Shown piece after piece: positions 44,713-57,068 of a stretch of 64,000 nucleotides of DNA (the stretch's first letter is position 1; every line of letters starts with the position of its first letter). Under the pieces are notes generated by a model. That model did not search any database, was not told where the DNA came from, and saw only the letters and a list, made by a program, of their open reading frames with translations. Source of the DNA: Synchiropus splendidus (Eukaryota; Chordata; Actinopteri; Syngnathiformes; Callionymidae). Made by a program: the position numbers and the translations under genes. The stretch covers positions 14,450,501-14,514,500 of the forward strand of contig NC_071335.1 of the NCBI RefSeq assembly GCF_027744825.2. Reading direction: 5' to 3'.

Positions 44713-46959
44713 GTCACTCATAGGTGTTTCGAAGGAGTAAAAGTAAAAGCTTTCATTTTTTTATGCAGAAGGTGTGACATGTGCTTCAATGACGCCTATG
44801 AACTATGAACTATGAATGAAAAAAAATTGAATTAGCACAACTCAGCGTGTAGATCAGCACTGGTTGTGGACTGCTACTTTTCCGCATAAACTCTAACGCT
44901 CTCAATTCATGCCACAACCGAGCGCGGAAAGTGGGAGTGCACTTTCTTTTTTTTCTATTTTTGCTAACTCTGGAATTAAATGAAATTCGGCACTACATGT
45001 TGTACGCTGAGAACAGATGTGGCAGCAGAGAGTGCTTGAATAGGGAAGTCACGATAATGGCTGGTGAGGATTAAAGCCGTGACTTAGATGAACAAGAGTT
45101 GTGCGAGAGCGCTGCATGTGAGGGCGAGGAAATAACTGAATGGCTTGAAAGGAATTGCTATGAAAGATCAGAGGCATGCAGAGTCGACATGATGTGACTG
45201 GCATTAGTTAAATGGTAATCTCGGAGACAAAACGCTGAATGAAGGGACAGAGGGATGAAGGGCTGGAGATGGCGAGGAAAATCAAGCACTCTTTTGTACA
45301 GAATGTCAGTCCTTGGAGACAACACCAAAGGAAAGTGGTAGCTGGAGGAGGGTAAAATTCACTCCATGTTATCTGATGGTTGCAGACCTTGTAGCTGCAT
45401 ATTTTTAGATTGTGCGATTGACTTACATATTACCGCTGTTGTCGAATCACTTCTGTCTACTGGCTTTTATTTCAGATAATTTTGTAGATTTTTTTTTTTT
45501 TTTTTACAATCCCATGTGATAAACGTGTTTATGATTTTTGGCAGCGTATTGTGTTATTCACTGAACAGGGACAGACACACTTGCCTCCTGAAGTGTCGGC
45601 GTGTGAAACCTGCAGGTCATAGCTAAACAGAAAATGTGGCTTTTATGTAGCGAGGGGAGTTTGGGTAATGCATACACAAGAACTACAGCGCTGCCCTTTC
45701 AAATTCTCTGATCCTATTGCTTTCATTGCTCTGTGACCTTCAACATTTATTGAATCAGTTCACATCTGAGTGTTAAGCAGCTGTTGGGATGAGGATCAGC
45801 ATCTTTAATGACTCGCCGAGATCCTCGCCTGGGGATCAATGGATTATTCTGTTCATGCGTTCCAAGATCCCAAGTAAAAACGACGGCGGATTCTAGAGAG
45901 ACAACATTGGAGATTGATCATCGGTGCTTTGATTTGACACCAACAAAGGCAGGCCAGCCCACCGAGCTCCTGTTCTCGTCGCATGTTCTTATGGCAAAGG
46001 AATGAGATTGGATGGAAAAACCATCAATTGCTTTTCTTAGAATTGTGGCTTTTCCCCTCTAAAGGCGGAATACTTGGTCACAGGTGGGCAGGGAGGCAGG
46101 AAGTGGGATTATTTTGTGACAATGCCTCAGCATTTTCTTGTCTTCCAAAACTAGTTCCTGGCTTGTGAATGCCTGAAATAGCCAAGAATCACCAACAATA
46201 TTAGAGATTTCAAACGCTGATGACAAAAATAATTCTTTTTTCATGGCTCTTTTTTCTTCAATTCGGATTGGTGACTAATCTTCTTATACTCAACTTCAAG
46301 AGGCTTCCACTGAGTCCAAAAATGACTTTTTTTCCCCAGTGATTAATAATAAAAAGGAGATTATAGGCTAAAATTATTTTTGGAATAATTAATCTAGCAA
46401 ACTCAAACATCCATATTAGATATTTAAAGGCATGCTTTTTTCATGGAACCAATGTGGCTGGCTTCTCTGAAGGAGAGCGAAATGTAATGAATGCAGTGAC
46501 CTACATGCTATTTTGCAGCTTCCATCTGAGAGTTTATCTACTCACACAGATAACCATTCAGAGAGGTCTGGCAAAATGTCGTTGCCATGGTGGAGGTGTT
46601 GGCATCGGGATCCTCGAGTCGGATAACCACTGGCAACACTCGGAGCCCAGAAAGTTCAGATGCTAGTCTCTCGGGATAGATAATCTGACCTTACCGTTTC
46701 ACCTTTTGTTTTTATTATCGGAGTGATGCAACTATCTTCAAAAACAAGGCTGAGCTTTCCAGCCATTACTTATAGAGTTGGACTTATTCCATGTTTTTGC
46801 TGTGTGATTCTTCTCACACGTTCAGTACTTGACTTTATAAAACACAGCAACCTTCCGAGTTGCGTGGTGACGTATGACATATAATGTAATATCAAACTAG
46901 GACATGAGGGGTGGTGACAACCGTAAGACCTTAAGTTACTTAAGATGTTGCCCGGTGTT
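44713..46959. other. unique non-coding sequence, no gene seen
   Basis: About 2.2 kb. A T run is at about 45489-45505. The frame at 45808-46005 (plus) has no recognised family. No transposon was identified. Confidence 0.5.
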
Positions 46960-47057
46960 TGTCAACTCATTTTTACTCCCTTGGTGTCCTATAGTGACGT
47001 TGGGAAAGTGGACTTTTGTGTTCTACGTTGATGGCTAGGTCAACCTTGTGCGTTGCC
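46960..47057 (-). repeat. dispersed core repeat, copy G
   Basis: Read on the minus strand: CGCACAAGGTTGACCTAGCC, CATCAACGTAGAACACAAAA GTCCACTTTCCCAACGTCAC, then TATAGGACACCAAGGGAGTA and ATGAGTTGACAAAC. It is opposed to copy H on the other strand about 250 bp away. Confidence 0.75.
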
Positions 47058-47309
47058 GGTCTTTCAGTGGAGTGAAAAACATAGAAAAACATCCATCCCT
47101 ATGTGACATTCCATGGGAATGCCTGCCACAGACCAACAGAAGCCGCCTTCAAGAAATTCATTTTCAATTGCAAAACATTAAGGAGCGCCACCTCATGGCG
47201 TAACTCTTAGCCCAACCACTTCCTATGGCTATGGGAAATGCTGCGGGAATGGAAACTAAAAGCCCAATGCAACACAGCTGACTCGGGTGTTAGTTGAGGC
47301 GCTAAGTCC
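47058..47309. other. spacer between opposed dispersed repeats
   Basis: Contains GGAGCGCCACCTCATGGCG near 47193, a word also found with one change at about 17358, 70 bp before copy B0. The spacer may therefore be part of a larger element that includes the core repeats as its ends. Confidence 0.4.
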
Positions 47310-47357
47310 ACTTAGTTGTAGTCAATATTTGATGCCTTTGGTGTGAGAATGTGTTGG
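47310..47357 (+). repeat. dispersed core repeat, partial copy H
   Basis: GTAGTCAATATTTGATGCCT TTGGTGTGAGAATGTGTTGG, the right half of the unit in plus orientation. Confidence 0.65.
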
Positions 47358-48634
47358 TTGTTATTGTTAATTTACCGTAGTTTAGAATGCTAAGGTCACG
47401 TGGCAGAGATGTGAGGACTCCAGATTTCAGAATAGCATCAACAGCAGACATAATGTTGCACTTTCACTAAAGCGGTGCATGTCCTTAGCTTTTGTCAACA
47501 CAATTCTTACAACCCTGGAAGTTGTTTATTGTTGTATTATTATTGTTTGTAGCTGTGTTGTAGAACGCCATGTGAAATGAGCCCCTTGTCAGATGTATGC
47601 TCTCAATACATTTGTAGTTCCATTGACTTTGTTGAATTTTCACAATTTGTGATGGAGCGGCTGTTTTGTCAGAGGTTTACGGGTCCTGAAGCACATGTAG
47701 CCTCTCGACTTACAAACATTTGAAAGAGCTGAGTGCAAGATGACTCCAGGGGGTTGGTGGCAGAGCATCAACTACAAGTTGGCGGTTTGAGTACCATTTC
47801 TGGCAGATGGTCAGGCTGTGATGGTTCTTGTAACCTCAGGTGCTTGTCGACAGGCGTGGGAGTAAGGAGGTGAGGTGAGTTGTGCCATTTTCTAAAGAAT
47901 CTTTAGTCATTTCTGGGCGAAAATGAAAGAAAAAATAAATAAAATGGAACACATAGGTACAACATTCTCACATTGGATCCATGGATATGAGTCCATGGAT
48001 ACGTTTTCGCTCCTTAAGGCTGCCAACTGTCATATATATTAGATGTGAAAATCGACCGAGCTTATTAGCTGCAATACAATAAATACCTCCACTACATAAC
48101 TGGGGATCTATTAATAAATGGTCTATTGTTCCCGGCATGAGAAGAATTGTCATCAATAGCTGGCGGGGTGTTTGTTGTTGCATCCGCTAAATGTCTCATT
48201 TAATCACTGTCATATTCCATTCGCTGGGTTTATGTTACACCGTGTTTTCTTTGTGGATTTTATTAATTGTGGGGGTTGGTGACATCAAAACGTACATTAT
48301 TTACGTCTGCTGCTCTGATGCTCTGACTGATGCACGTGATGTGCAGGCCGTGAAACAGCTCGGTCTATAAGTGCTCAATGGAGAAGAGGGCCAGAGGTTT
48401 TGTAACAGGTGCTTTATTCATGTAGATGAGTCATTCGACACGGAGCGAGGTTTCATACAGTCGCTCCTGCTTGTGTGTGTCTGAGTGTGAGTTTTCCATT
48501 GGTGTGTGCGCACATGTGTGCAGAGGGGAGATCCATCTGCGTGGGGACACAGATCATTCAGCATGCCACCACCTGAAGCGGAGCATGGAGAAAATTTTAA
48601 TCAAAGCTCCCTGCAAGCCTGGTGGTCTGGTCGG

Positions 48635-48636
<2 letters not shown>
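47358..48636. other. non-coding sequence with one possible tRNA-derived SINE relic
   Basis: About 1.3 kb. At about 47752-47795, TTGGTGGCAGAGCATC is similar to a tRNA A box and GGTTTGAGTACC, 20 bp further on, is similar to a B box. This spacing could mark a decayed tRNA-derived SINE head, but no body or tail was recognised. No gene seen. Confidence 0.35.

Positions 48637-48668
<32 letters not shown>
48637..48668. repeat. (GT)16 microsatellite
   Basis: Thirty-two bases of uninterrupted alternating GT. It creates Cys-Val runs in two plus-strand frames that are not real proteins. Confidence 0.95.
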
Positions 48669-48669
<1 letters not shown>

Positions 48670-51153
48670 ATGTTTACTGGTGGCTGCAGGTGTACTAGAA
48701 TCAGTGGATGGGGAATTATGACAAAGACTACTCTGAGAGGCGATAAAGGAGTAAATAGTCATCTGTGACCCTGGAGTCGTTTTTCATGAGAATAAAACTA
48801 AGGAATAGCAGCGGATGGCGCGGCCCATGAAAAATAGTGGCATGAAAAAGAGTGTGTGCTTGAAGATCACGGCTGCTCTTGTGGAGTAGAGCAGAATTGC
48901 TTCAGCGTTTTCCCTCAAAGAGCTGGGTTTTACATGAAAATATTATTTGAATAGACTAACTACTTAGCATGCTAGGCTAGATAGCTTTGCCATATTCAAA
49001 AAAGTCACAGATTTAAATAAAATGTAGTCGTTGTTATTGATGCTTTTGTCCTCTCCAAAAGTGAAGCCTTTATTTTATTTGACTCCCGCTGGAATTCGCT
49101 GGATTGAAGCACACAGTGTTACTTTCTATTTCGACTCACACTGTTCCATTAAATCACATTAAATGTAAAGCGGAAGCTCACTCCATGTCCCAGCTCTGTG
49201 GTAAGGGGGGTCTGACTCAGAATCGGCTGCTCTGTTCTGACTGTTATGGCGACGAAAATAGGTATTTGTTAGGTTCTGAGTGCAGAACACTCAAAACAAA
49301 CGGTGCAACATGTTTTATAAGGACTAATAAGTGGCTTGTGTCCAATTTATCCATTTAGCTAAGAGGAGATGACCTCACTTGATGGCAACACGACAGTGTG
49401 TGTTTGCTTCTGGTCATAATACAGCTCAGATGACATAACATTTTTTACCTGACACTGAAATGTGAAACGCTTGTTTCAAAATCACTGACATTTCCAGGAA
49501 GAAGTAGTGCTGTGGAATTGAGTGAAAGGGTTCTTCAAACTAGCTAAACACTAAAATGATTTGGGGAACAAGGCAAGACAGACCAATGTCCAATGTTGAC
49601 GCTGAACCCTTTTGTGTTGCCTGTTGTATTGCAGTTTTGCAGTTTGGGTTTAGGAGGCGTGAGCAGTGACGCTGGTGAGCGTGATCACTACTTCATGTTT
49701 GATAGCACTGTATGTAGCCATGTGCTCGACTGTTGGAGGTTCTGTTTGGACCATGAAATGAATGCCGTGCTCCAAACACCTGAGAAAGTTGGAGGTGGGA
49801 GTGACGTCTCAACCGTGTTCAGTGCATTGCAGTTATTGAAGTCAGAAAAGCGGATAGTAGTGATGTCTATGGAAGCTAGTCTTGTCTGGATATGAGCATC
49901 TTCTTGATAAATAAGTGCTTTGTTTGTGACTTGAAAACCCACTGGATGAAGAGGGAACAAAAATTCACCCGATGTGTTTGTTTCTTTTGGAACTGATTCA
50001 AAACTTCTACCTGTTTACATTCAGGGAAGCCATCTTGGATTATGTTCTTAGTTATCTTCTGACTGGGGTGATGTCACCGGGGCCAACTACCACCTTTCTT
50101 TATGCACAGCAACGTCCTGCCTTTTGAATCTGGTAATAGTAGGGAACAAGATACATGCTCGAATTGAACACCTACTGCTTCAATATGTGACACCCACAGA
50201 TGACTTCTGTGTCAAAACTCTACTAGACAAGAGTCAGTATTTGACGTGTGGTGAGGAACCGGAATTCAGTTCACAGTCTTGCCACACTAAATAAATGAAG
50301 TTGTTCATGCTTCCCATTTTTGCTTTAAAGTTGCAGTTGGCTACAATCTTCCGACCCTTTGGAGATGAACCTGGAAAACAGAAGATGGCGATGTGCTGAG
50401 GTCTTTTCACATGAAGTGGTGTAACTTGCACATTGTAATGGATTATTTATGGAAATGTAAACATACTGGAAAATTGTATTGTCCTCTGACCACAAACAAA
50501 ATAAAATATAATAAAATATTATAAATGCATGCAAATAATACTGTAACTACCACTACTGCTACTGATACTACTTCTATTCCTTAAGACAATAACAATAATA
50601 ATGATAGAGCACCTTATTGGGCAGTCATTGATCACGTCTATCCAATTTTTAAAGGCATCATCTCCTGCCTGTTACGGTCACGAACAAGATGACCATCGAC
50701 ATCAGAAGCGGACATGAGCTATCTAAAGTTGGTGTATCTGCAGTTCGCTCCAACCTTGGGAAGGCAAGTCTGACCACGACCAGCGTGTCTCGCCTTGCCT
50801 CTCAGACGTCTGAGGGATCAACAACTGAGTCACATGGTTAGCCGTGATGCGCGAGTCTCCGCCAAAAACAACAGCAATCCTGCTCATGCGACATGCTACA
50901 CTGACACCTACATGCTACACAGAGTTTATTTTGTGCAAAGAAACTGGGAGCTAAGGAAAAACATACCATTTCAGAATGGGCCAAAACTGGCCGTAATACG
51001 TACAATAACAGATAAAGCACCATCAGCCAAATGAATCCATTAAAGTGAGAGGTCAGTGGAAATAATTTGCGCTGCATAATTGATAATTCAAACTGTATGA
51101 ATTGGAATTTAAAAGTGAATGTAATTAAAAATCTGACACACTCTTTACACACC
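48669..51153. other. unique non-coding sequence, no gene seen
   Basis: About 2.5 kb. No repeat family or coding exon was recognised; open frames are short and overlapping. Confidence 0.5.
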
Positions 51154-51170
51154 AAAAAAAAAAAAAAAAA
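51154..51170. repeat. poly-A tract
   Basis: Seventeen A residues. No LINE or processed gene sequence is visible upstream, so it is treated as a simple repeat. Confidence 0.8.
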
Positions 51171-53313
51171 CATTTCATTGGAAATATCTTTCTACCAGGG
51201 AATTATTTCCTGGAGTGACATTTTTATATAAAGGTTTTAGCCAACAGTCCTGTTTTTTCTGAAAGATTTTTAGAGATCAACTGCAACACATTATTGTGTC
51301 CCTGGAGACCCAAGTGAATTCTTAAAAAAAACAAAAAACAACCCCACTGGATTGAATGCAACTTCACTCGCTAGTCTCAAACACATGATTTGAATGTTTC
51401 ACACCTCCTCGAATCAGTTCTTATGAACTCACCCTGAGTAAATCCGACCTCCTACCCCCCTGCTGTCTTTATTAATTACGCTCCTGTGTGGATTAGGGAG
51501 GATTTATTAGATGCTGAAGGCTTAGAGTTGCTGGCATTTTGCTTATTACTGATGATCGTGATAATCCCCTTTTCTACTACTGTGGGATCTGGTGTCTGGG
51601 GACATGAAACATGTTTTTAACGTATGATATTTCTCCTCTGTCTGTTTCATAAATCAATCTAACGTAAAATCAGTTTACAAACCAAAGACGGTCTTTCCAG
51701 GTCACCCAAAAATGCGCAAGCAGCTCAAACCTAAAAGGTGACATGACGATTTAACCGTCAAGTCATTGGATTTTATGTTTCGACAAGTGGTTTTAGGGTT
51801 CCTGCCTGTTTATAGGGAGCAGCCAGTTGGGGTAGGCTACTGTTTTATGGAGCCGAGAATCTTGCCCGTGCTACCATTAATTCTCAGTGGAATAGTTTAC
51901 AGCCCAATGTGAAAGAGCCAGTATGAGGTTCAGACACTGAAAGTCTGGGACCATGGTTCTCCGACGGCGACAGATGTGCAGGTCGGAAATTAAATTCTGT
52001 TCCTCAGGGATGAGTTGGAATATCACGAGGTCTTCTGAAGAGCAAGAGATTCTGGATACATGTGGCCAAAACATAGGTTGGGTTCCGCTGTAGAGATAAG
52101 TTCAAGAGGCACGGCCGTCCGGCAGAATCGCTGCTTAAAAGGAGGCAGAATAGGTGGCTTTGACATCTTGTCAAGAGACAAGAGTGAACCTGTGACCTTC
52201 TAGTGGGTGTATTTTTCAGGATTAATGGACCGCTGAGAGTGGAACGCGTGGGTGGGAGGGTTTGCTGCCAATGTGACAAACTGCTCAAGTAAAAAGACAA
52301 AAATCTAACAAACAAAAGCAATAAATAAATAAAAATAAAAATACCGGAATCCCGAAAAATGACCGACTCGCTCTTTTACTAGCAATAAAGACGATACAGC
52401 AAAACACAATGACATAAAGACCTGACAGTCGATCTGTCAGGTCGACTTCGTTTATCGATATCTTTCATCCCTCTTTCACAGATAAAGGTATGAAGTTCCC
52501 CACTAAAAGCATTTTCCAAATTGCTTCCCAGCAGTTTCTCCAATTCCCTTCCTCTGTTCTTCAACCTGCCCTCCCTCATCCACTCAAATTTGCGCCAACC
52601 CACTTTTCCTTCATTGATTTTTTCATCGCCACAATGTCATCCCCTCTTTCTTCTCTTCCCTTTGTCACCTCAATATTTCTACAGGTCTGGCTGTCCTATA
52701 TCCCTTGCCTCCTTGTGGCGTCCCCCCTCTACCCCTCATTCACTGTCACCAAAGTCCTGCGCCAAGTCTACTTATTCACATTGGAACGCGTGCTGTCCTC
52801 GCTGTGCAACTTATTTTTTTTAACAACTGCAATCCTTTTAGCAAAAAGCCAGCAGAATTAATTACACCCAGCCATAAACTCCATCCACCCACTCACGCTA
52901 CCCTCCCCCTTTGTCTCAATGTCAAATGATGGATGGCAGCTCGAGGTATTTCCCAGCTGGCATATAATGATTTCTGAGTTTTGTCTCTGTTTTGACCCCA
53001 AGCTACAGTGGGTCATGGTATTTGTCAACACAGGAGATTCAGCAAACATGTTGGCAAAGTACTGTGTCAAACACTGACTACAGTCATGCTGACTTTGGGG
53101 TCCAAAGTTGGCGCACAAGTCCGCCATCTGCGTTGTGAGCTGGTATGTGCTGAATCAGTTGTTACCCCACCCACGGCATTTCATGACGTTCAAAAGCAAT
53201 GGTTGGGTTTTGGATCAAGAATCGTAAGCTGCTATTGGTCCCAGACCACTGATGCTGCTTATATATTATGCAACCTGCATAACAACCTGTCACTAGCCTG
53301 AGGCATTAGGAAA
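51171..53313. other. unique non-coding sequence, pyrimidine-rich part
   Basis: About 2.1 kb. The 52490-52930 stretch is C/T-rich, so two overlapping plus-strand frames are open at once (52490-52861 and 52521-52823); both are rich in Ser, Pro, Leu and Phe because of base bias. Neither has a recognised domain. An (AAAT)n-like tract is at about 52320-52345. Confidence 0.5.
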
Positions 53314-53315
53314 TA

Positions 53316-54039
53316 TAGTGCTACCTCAGTTTTCGAACATCCCGGACTTCGAACAAATTGGAGTTTGATCAAAAATTTCGAGATTTCTTTTCTTCGGATT
53401 TTGATCGAAAATCCAGAACTCGAAAGCCGGAAAAAACGTAACATGCGCGGACTGATCAGCTGACCCACAACGCGCTTTGTTATTGTGTATAACGCAGCCT
53501 CTGTATGCAGACGTGTCCCGTTAGCTACATTTACTGACTGTTTTTTCTTCATATTGAGGTGTAAAACCTTTCCTGTCTCCTCACTGGACCGTGGTAGAGT
53601 GTCACAGGGGAGGTGCTCGCTCTCCACACCTCCGAGGCTGGAGCACTCACTCCAGGGTTTGATGTCCTGTTGTGGGCTGGAGCTGGGACAGGGATGAGGC
53701 GAGTCTGGGACAGAGCGTGACTTGGTTTATGACTTTGTCACAGCCAAACTGCACAGAAGCGCACATTCAGAGCTGGACACGCACCGGGCACCTCTTCACT
53801 TCTGGAGAGACGTCACTCACTCGGCAACCCCTCCCACATGCAGCGGCCACACACATAGAGGAACAGCGCACCTGCAGCAGACACTCTACATTCACCCCTA
53901 CAAAAGACTATTTTAAGGCTTGGAACGCATTGTTTCTTTTTCCATTCATTGTAATGGGAAAATCGATTCAGATTTCAAACAATTCGCTTCTCGAACGGCC
54001 GTCTGGAACGGATTGTGGTCGAGAACCGAGGTACCACTG
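53316..54039. mobile_element. 724-bp Tigger/pogo-like non-autonomous element
   Basis: The left end TAGTGCTACCTCAGTTTTCG AAC and the right end, in reverse complement, CAGTGGTACCTCGGTTCTCG AC form a terminal inverted repeat of about 22 bp with few changes. TA lies on both sides (53314-53315 and 54040-54041), the duplication made by Tc1/mariner transposases. The ends match the CAGTGGTACCTCGGTT type of vertebrate Tigger/pogo elements. Inner end sequence repeats 'CTCGAAC/TTCGAAC' words (ACTTCGAACAAATTGGAG at left, TTCTCGAACGGCCGTC at right). The GC-richer interior (53450-53920) has short open frames but no DDE transposase or CENP-B-type DNA-binding motif, so it is non-autonomous. Confidence 0.88.
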
Positions 54040-54041
54040 TA

Positions 54042-56465
54042 TAGTGGGGTGGGAAACATGATTAAATTACTTGACAATAGCCCCTATTTTGATCAGCCGG
54101 ACCTTAGTGTCACTTCAGTACATCATGAGGTTGTAGATATGAGAATGTGTCGACAAAATAGAATCATCACTTGCTTCCCAAGGACAGCTGAAAATAAATG
54201 CACCAGTGGATGTAATATAATACTGAAGACTTTTCCAGGGACAGTTGGTCTTGCGGTCGTATATTTATATCACAAAACCAACAGCATGTATAAAATAGAA
54301 TAAACATTCCTTTCTCACAATGCCAACAAGTCCACCTACTTGGTACACGTTCGTAGCCAGATGTACCTCCACGGGTTTTTCCGTCACTAGATGGTGTATC
54401 CCAGAGCACAAAGTTCTTTTACTCTGCTTTCTCAGCCATTTTCTTGAGAGTGCCCCTCAGATTGCAGCCTGCGAGCCGCTGAGGTGATGTTCCCAAGTAA
54501 CTTTTGCAGCTGGAATTTGTCCTTTCCACCCTGCCAGCTCTTGGCTGTTCACTCAGCTTATTTCTCCTTGTTCCTTCTTTCTCTCCAAGGACATTCAACT
54601 TGGCCATGGCGACTTCCTATGGCACCAAGTCAAAATTGTTTATAATAACAAGCTACTGATGCAGGCAAAAGTAGCTGATATTGATATTGAGCTGTATTAA
54701 GATACAAAAGAATCCAGGAAACATTTAGGATTAGCAAACACACATTGTGATAAACCTCATTTTTCCTCTTCTCCTTTTGCACCTTCAACATTGATCTCAC
54801 AACACTGTTGTTTTCTGTCTCCGACTGTTACGCCTACTTATTTGTAGATGTGCCTTCACATGAAAATAGAAATGAATGGGAAAACAAACTGTCATTGCAC
54901 CATTGACAGACTCTGGTGTGCTATAAAAACCACAGCCTGCTGTACCAGCTTAGAAGGCGCAGGAGGCCTTCTGTGGGTTCACAAATATTTTGCGTTTGTC
55001 GTGAAAATAAAGACATGAAAACACCTTGACAGAGGTCATCTCTTCCTCAGGAAACACCGTTTTGGTGTTCAATAATTGCTCTTACTCTAATTTCCTCCCA
55101 CAGTCCCATTTTTAACTGATGTGTGACCATGTGGATGTCGGTCCAAATGCTTCCCTCCATCTACTAGAAAACCAGTGGAAGCTGATATTAGGAATGACTG
55201 GGAGGCTTTTTCATGCTCTTGCATCTTTCTGGGGTGTCACTTCAGGTTTCCCAAAGCAGCTGTGTGAGGGATAAAAACCTGATGAGGGTTAGGCTGAGGC
55301 CTCTCAGGGCTCGAAACTAAATCCGTTTGTGAATTTTTCAGCAGTGATTGCCGCTCTTCATTCGACTGGATCACGCATTGCTGCCAATAACCCACGAGAA
55401 CAACAGTTTAATTTATTCATAAACACTCTCCGTGACTTATACACTGAATAAAAAATGCTTCATTACATACAGTCGTAATTCAAATAATCCTTTTTGCTTG
55501 AAGAGGATGGGCCAGCGGACGTCACAGAAACACAGTCATTCTCATTTGAAGCCGTCTCCTCCACATTTTGGTGATGGTACCAGTGTTGGCAACACAGGAA
55601 CACGTTCCCCCTCAGCCTTTAATTGAATTCTCTTCTGTGCCAGTCTCAGTAATAGAGGTGAACATTATAACCGCCTCAATGTCAAATTTGGAATTGCATT
55701 GTTTTACCTTGTTCCTCATTTTAAGGTCAAACAATCCGTCTACATTTGGCCTAAATCCATTTCGTTTCACAGGAGTAGGGAGCACAGAAGACGGAGCAAC
55801 CTTTACTGTGTCGACACTGCTTGTCTGTCGTGATGTGCTGACTGCACATCAGCAAAGGGGGGTTATGGGATTTTCCCACAATTAAGTAAGTTTTATTACA
55901 CTGCTCTTTTATGAATGAAGTAGAATCTCGGTTTGCCCTTGAATTCAATGAGTACAATTAAAGTCAAGAATACATGAATATATTTTACATCAGGGTCAGT
56001 GGAGTTACTTCTTACTTCGCCCTTGCGCTTTCCTTTGTCATTCGTAAAATTGAGTTCTTTGAAGAAAGTATAATTGTGAATGAAATTGAATATAAATACA
56101 TGAAATTACCCAACCCAGACTGTCTGTCTTCAAACCTGAGTCGATACTTCTGCCTTCCCATCTGCGCTCGCCTCAGCAAGTCAGCCTCCTGCGCCTCCCT
56201 AATCTCACCTACCCTCTTCATGTCCTCATTTTGTGCATCCATGATCCTCATTGGTTATCTTCCTCTTCTCTTCTGACTTGTCACGTCGAGTGAGAGATTG
56301 TCACGGCCAGAACCTGAAAATATGGATTCAAAATCGTGAAGCCATTTGTAGCCTTTTTCAATTTGGTGTGCAGCTCTTTACTCAACAGGGAATGAAATTG
56401 AATAAGCTGAAAGCGCTTCCCTTGACCCTGTAAGTGTGTGGACTTGACAGGCCAATCCAGTTGGT
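54042..56465. other. unique non-coding sequence, possible LINE 3' relic near the end
   Basis: About 2.4 kb. At 56090-56275 the minus strand reads RIMDAQNEDMKRVGEIREAQ followed by RRAQMGR, which loosely resembles the 'F.D..KEDM..VG..EE.A' C-terminus of RTE LINEs. The match is short and lacks the 3' tail. Elsewhere nothing was recognised. Confidence 0.4.
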
Positions 56466-56476
56466 ACACACACACA

Positions 56477-56504
<28 letters not shown>
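56466..56504. repeat. (CA)n microsatellite
   Basis: CA units interrupted once by ATG, then sixteen or so uninterrupted units, followed by a short TATATA. Confidence 0.92.
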
Positions 56505-56509
<5 letters not shown>

Positions 56510-57066
56510 GCACCTTCACCCACAGGACACAATATTTATTGGACAGTAAGTATTATGCAGTTGCCTTCCTGTGTATGAGACCTTGAGATTGGTGTGTCTA
56601 TTTTTTGGTCTGAATTACCCACCCAACACCGTGTACAGATATAGATTAAGAGGATTAGGAGTGCATAGATTTGCAGGGGGAAAAAAACCCTCTCCCTCCC
56701 AACATGAGACAGTTATCACGAATGCCTGTGTGTTATCTAAAGATTACCCAATAGAAGCGTGTCGCAAACAGAGGCATTCATTAAACAGAATGGCATCACA
56801 GACCGAAGCAGTTTCAGGTCTGAAGTTGACAGGTTGCATTCACTTCACAAATGCTCTGAGAAAAGAAGTAGTTACGCTCCTACATGTGACACTAGATAAA
56901 GGTGACAGATGACGTTTCTTGACACAGAGGGCGCAGGGTTTGCGCACACTAAACCACATACAAATCGAGTTATCAAGCTGCGCACAATAGTGTGTGGACT
57001 TGCTGCAACGAATATGCGGTGTCCAATGCTGCTCAGCATGATCTGGGAAGAGAAAGAGGGAATGAA
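56505..57066. other. unique non-coding sequence
   Basis: About 560 bp. The open frame at 56571-56912 has no recognised domain. Nothing else seen. Confidence 0.5.
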
Positions 57067-57068
57067 TA

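Noticed and set aside
48426..48721. Plus-strand frames with Cys-Val runs
   Set aside because: The runs are translations of the (GT)16 microsatellite.
51154..51170. Poly-A tract as the tail of a processed pseudogene or LINE
   Set aside because: No coding or LINE sequence is visible upstream and no target duplication was found.
52490..52861. Plus-strand 123-codon frame rich in Ser, Phe, Leu and Pro, resembling a membrane protein
   Set aside because: Two overlapping registers are open at once because the DNA is pyrimidine-rich; no family pattern and no neighbouring exon.
53672..54061. 129-codon plus-strand frame
   Set aside because: It reads across the interior and right terminal repeat of the Tigger/pogo-like element and shows no transposase motif.
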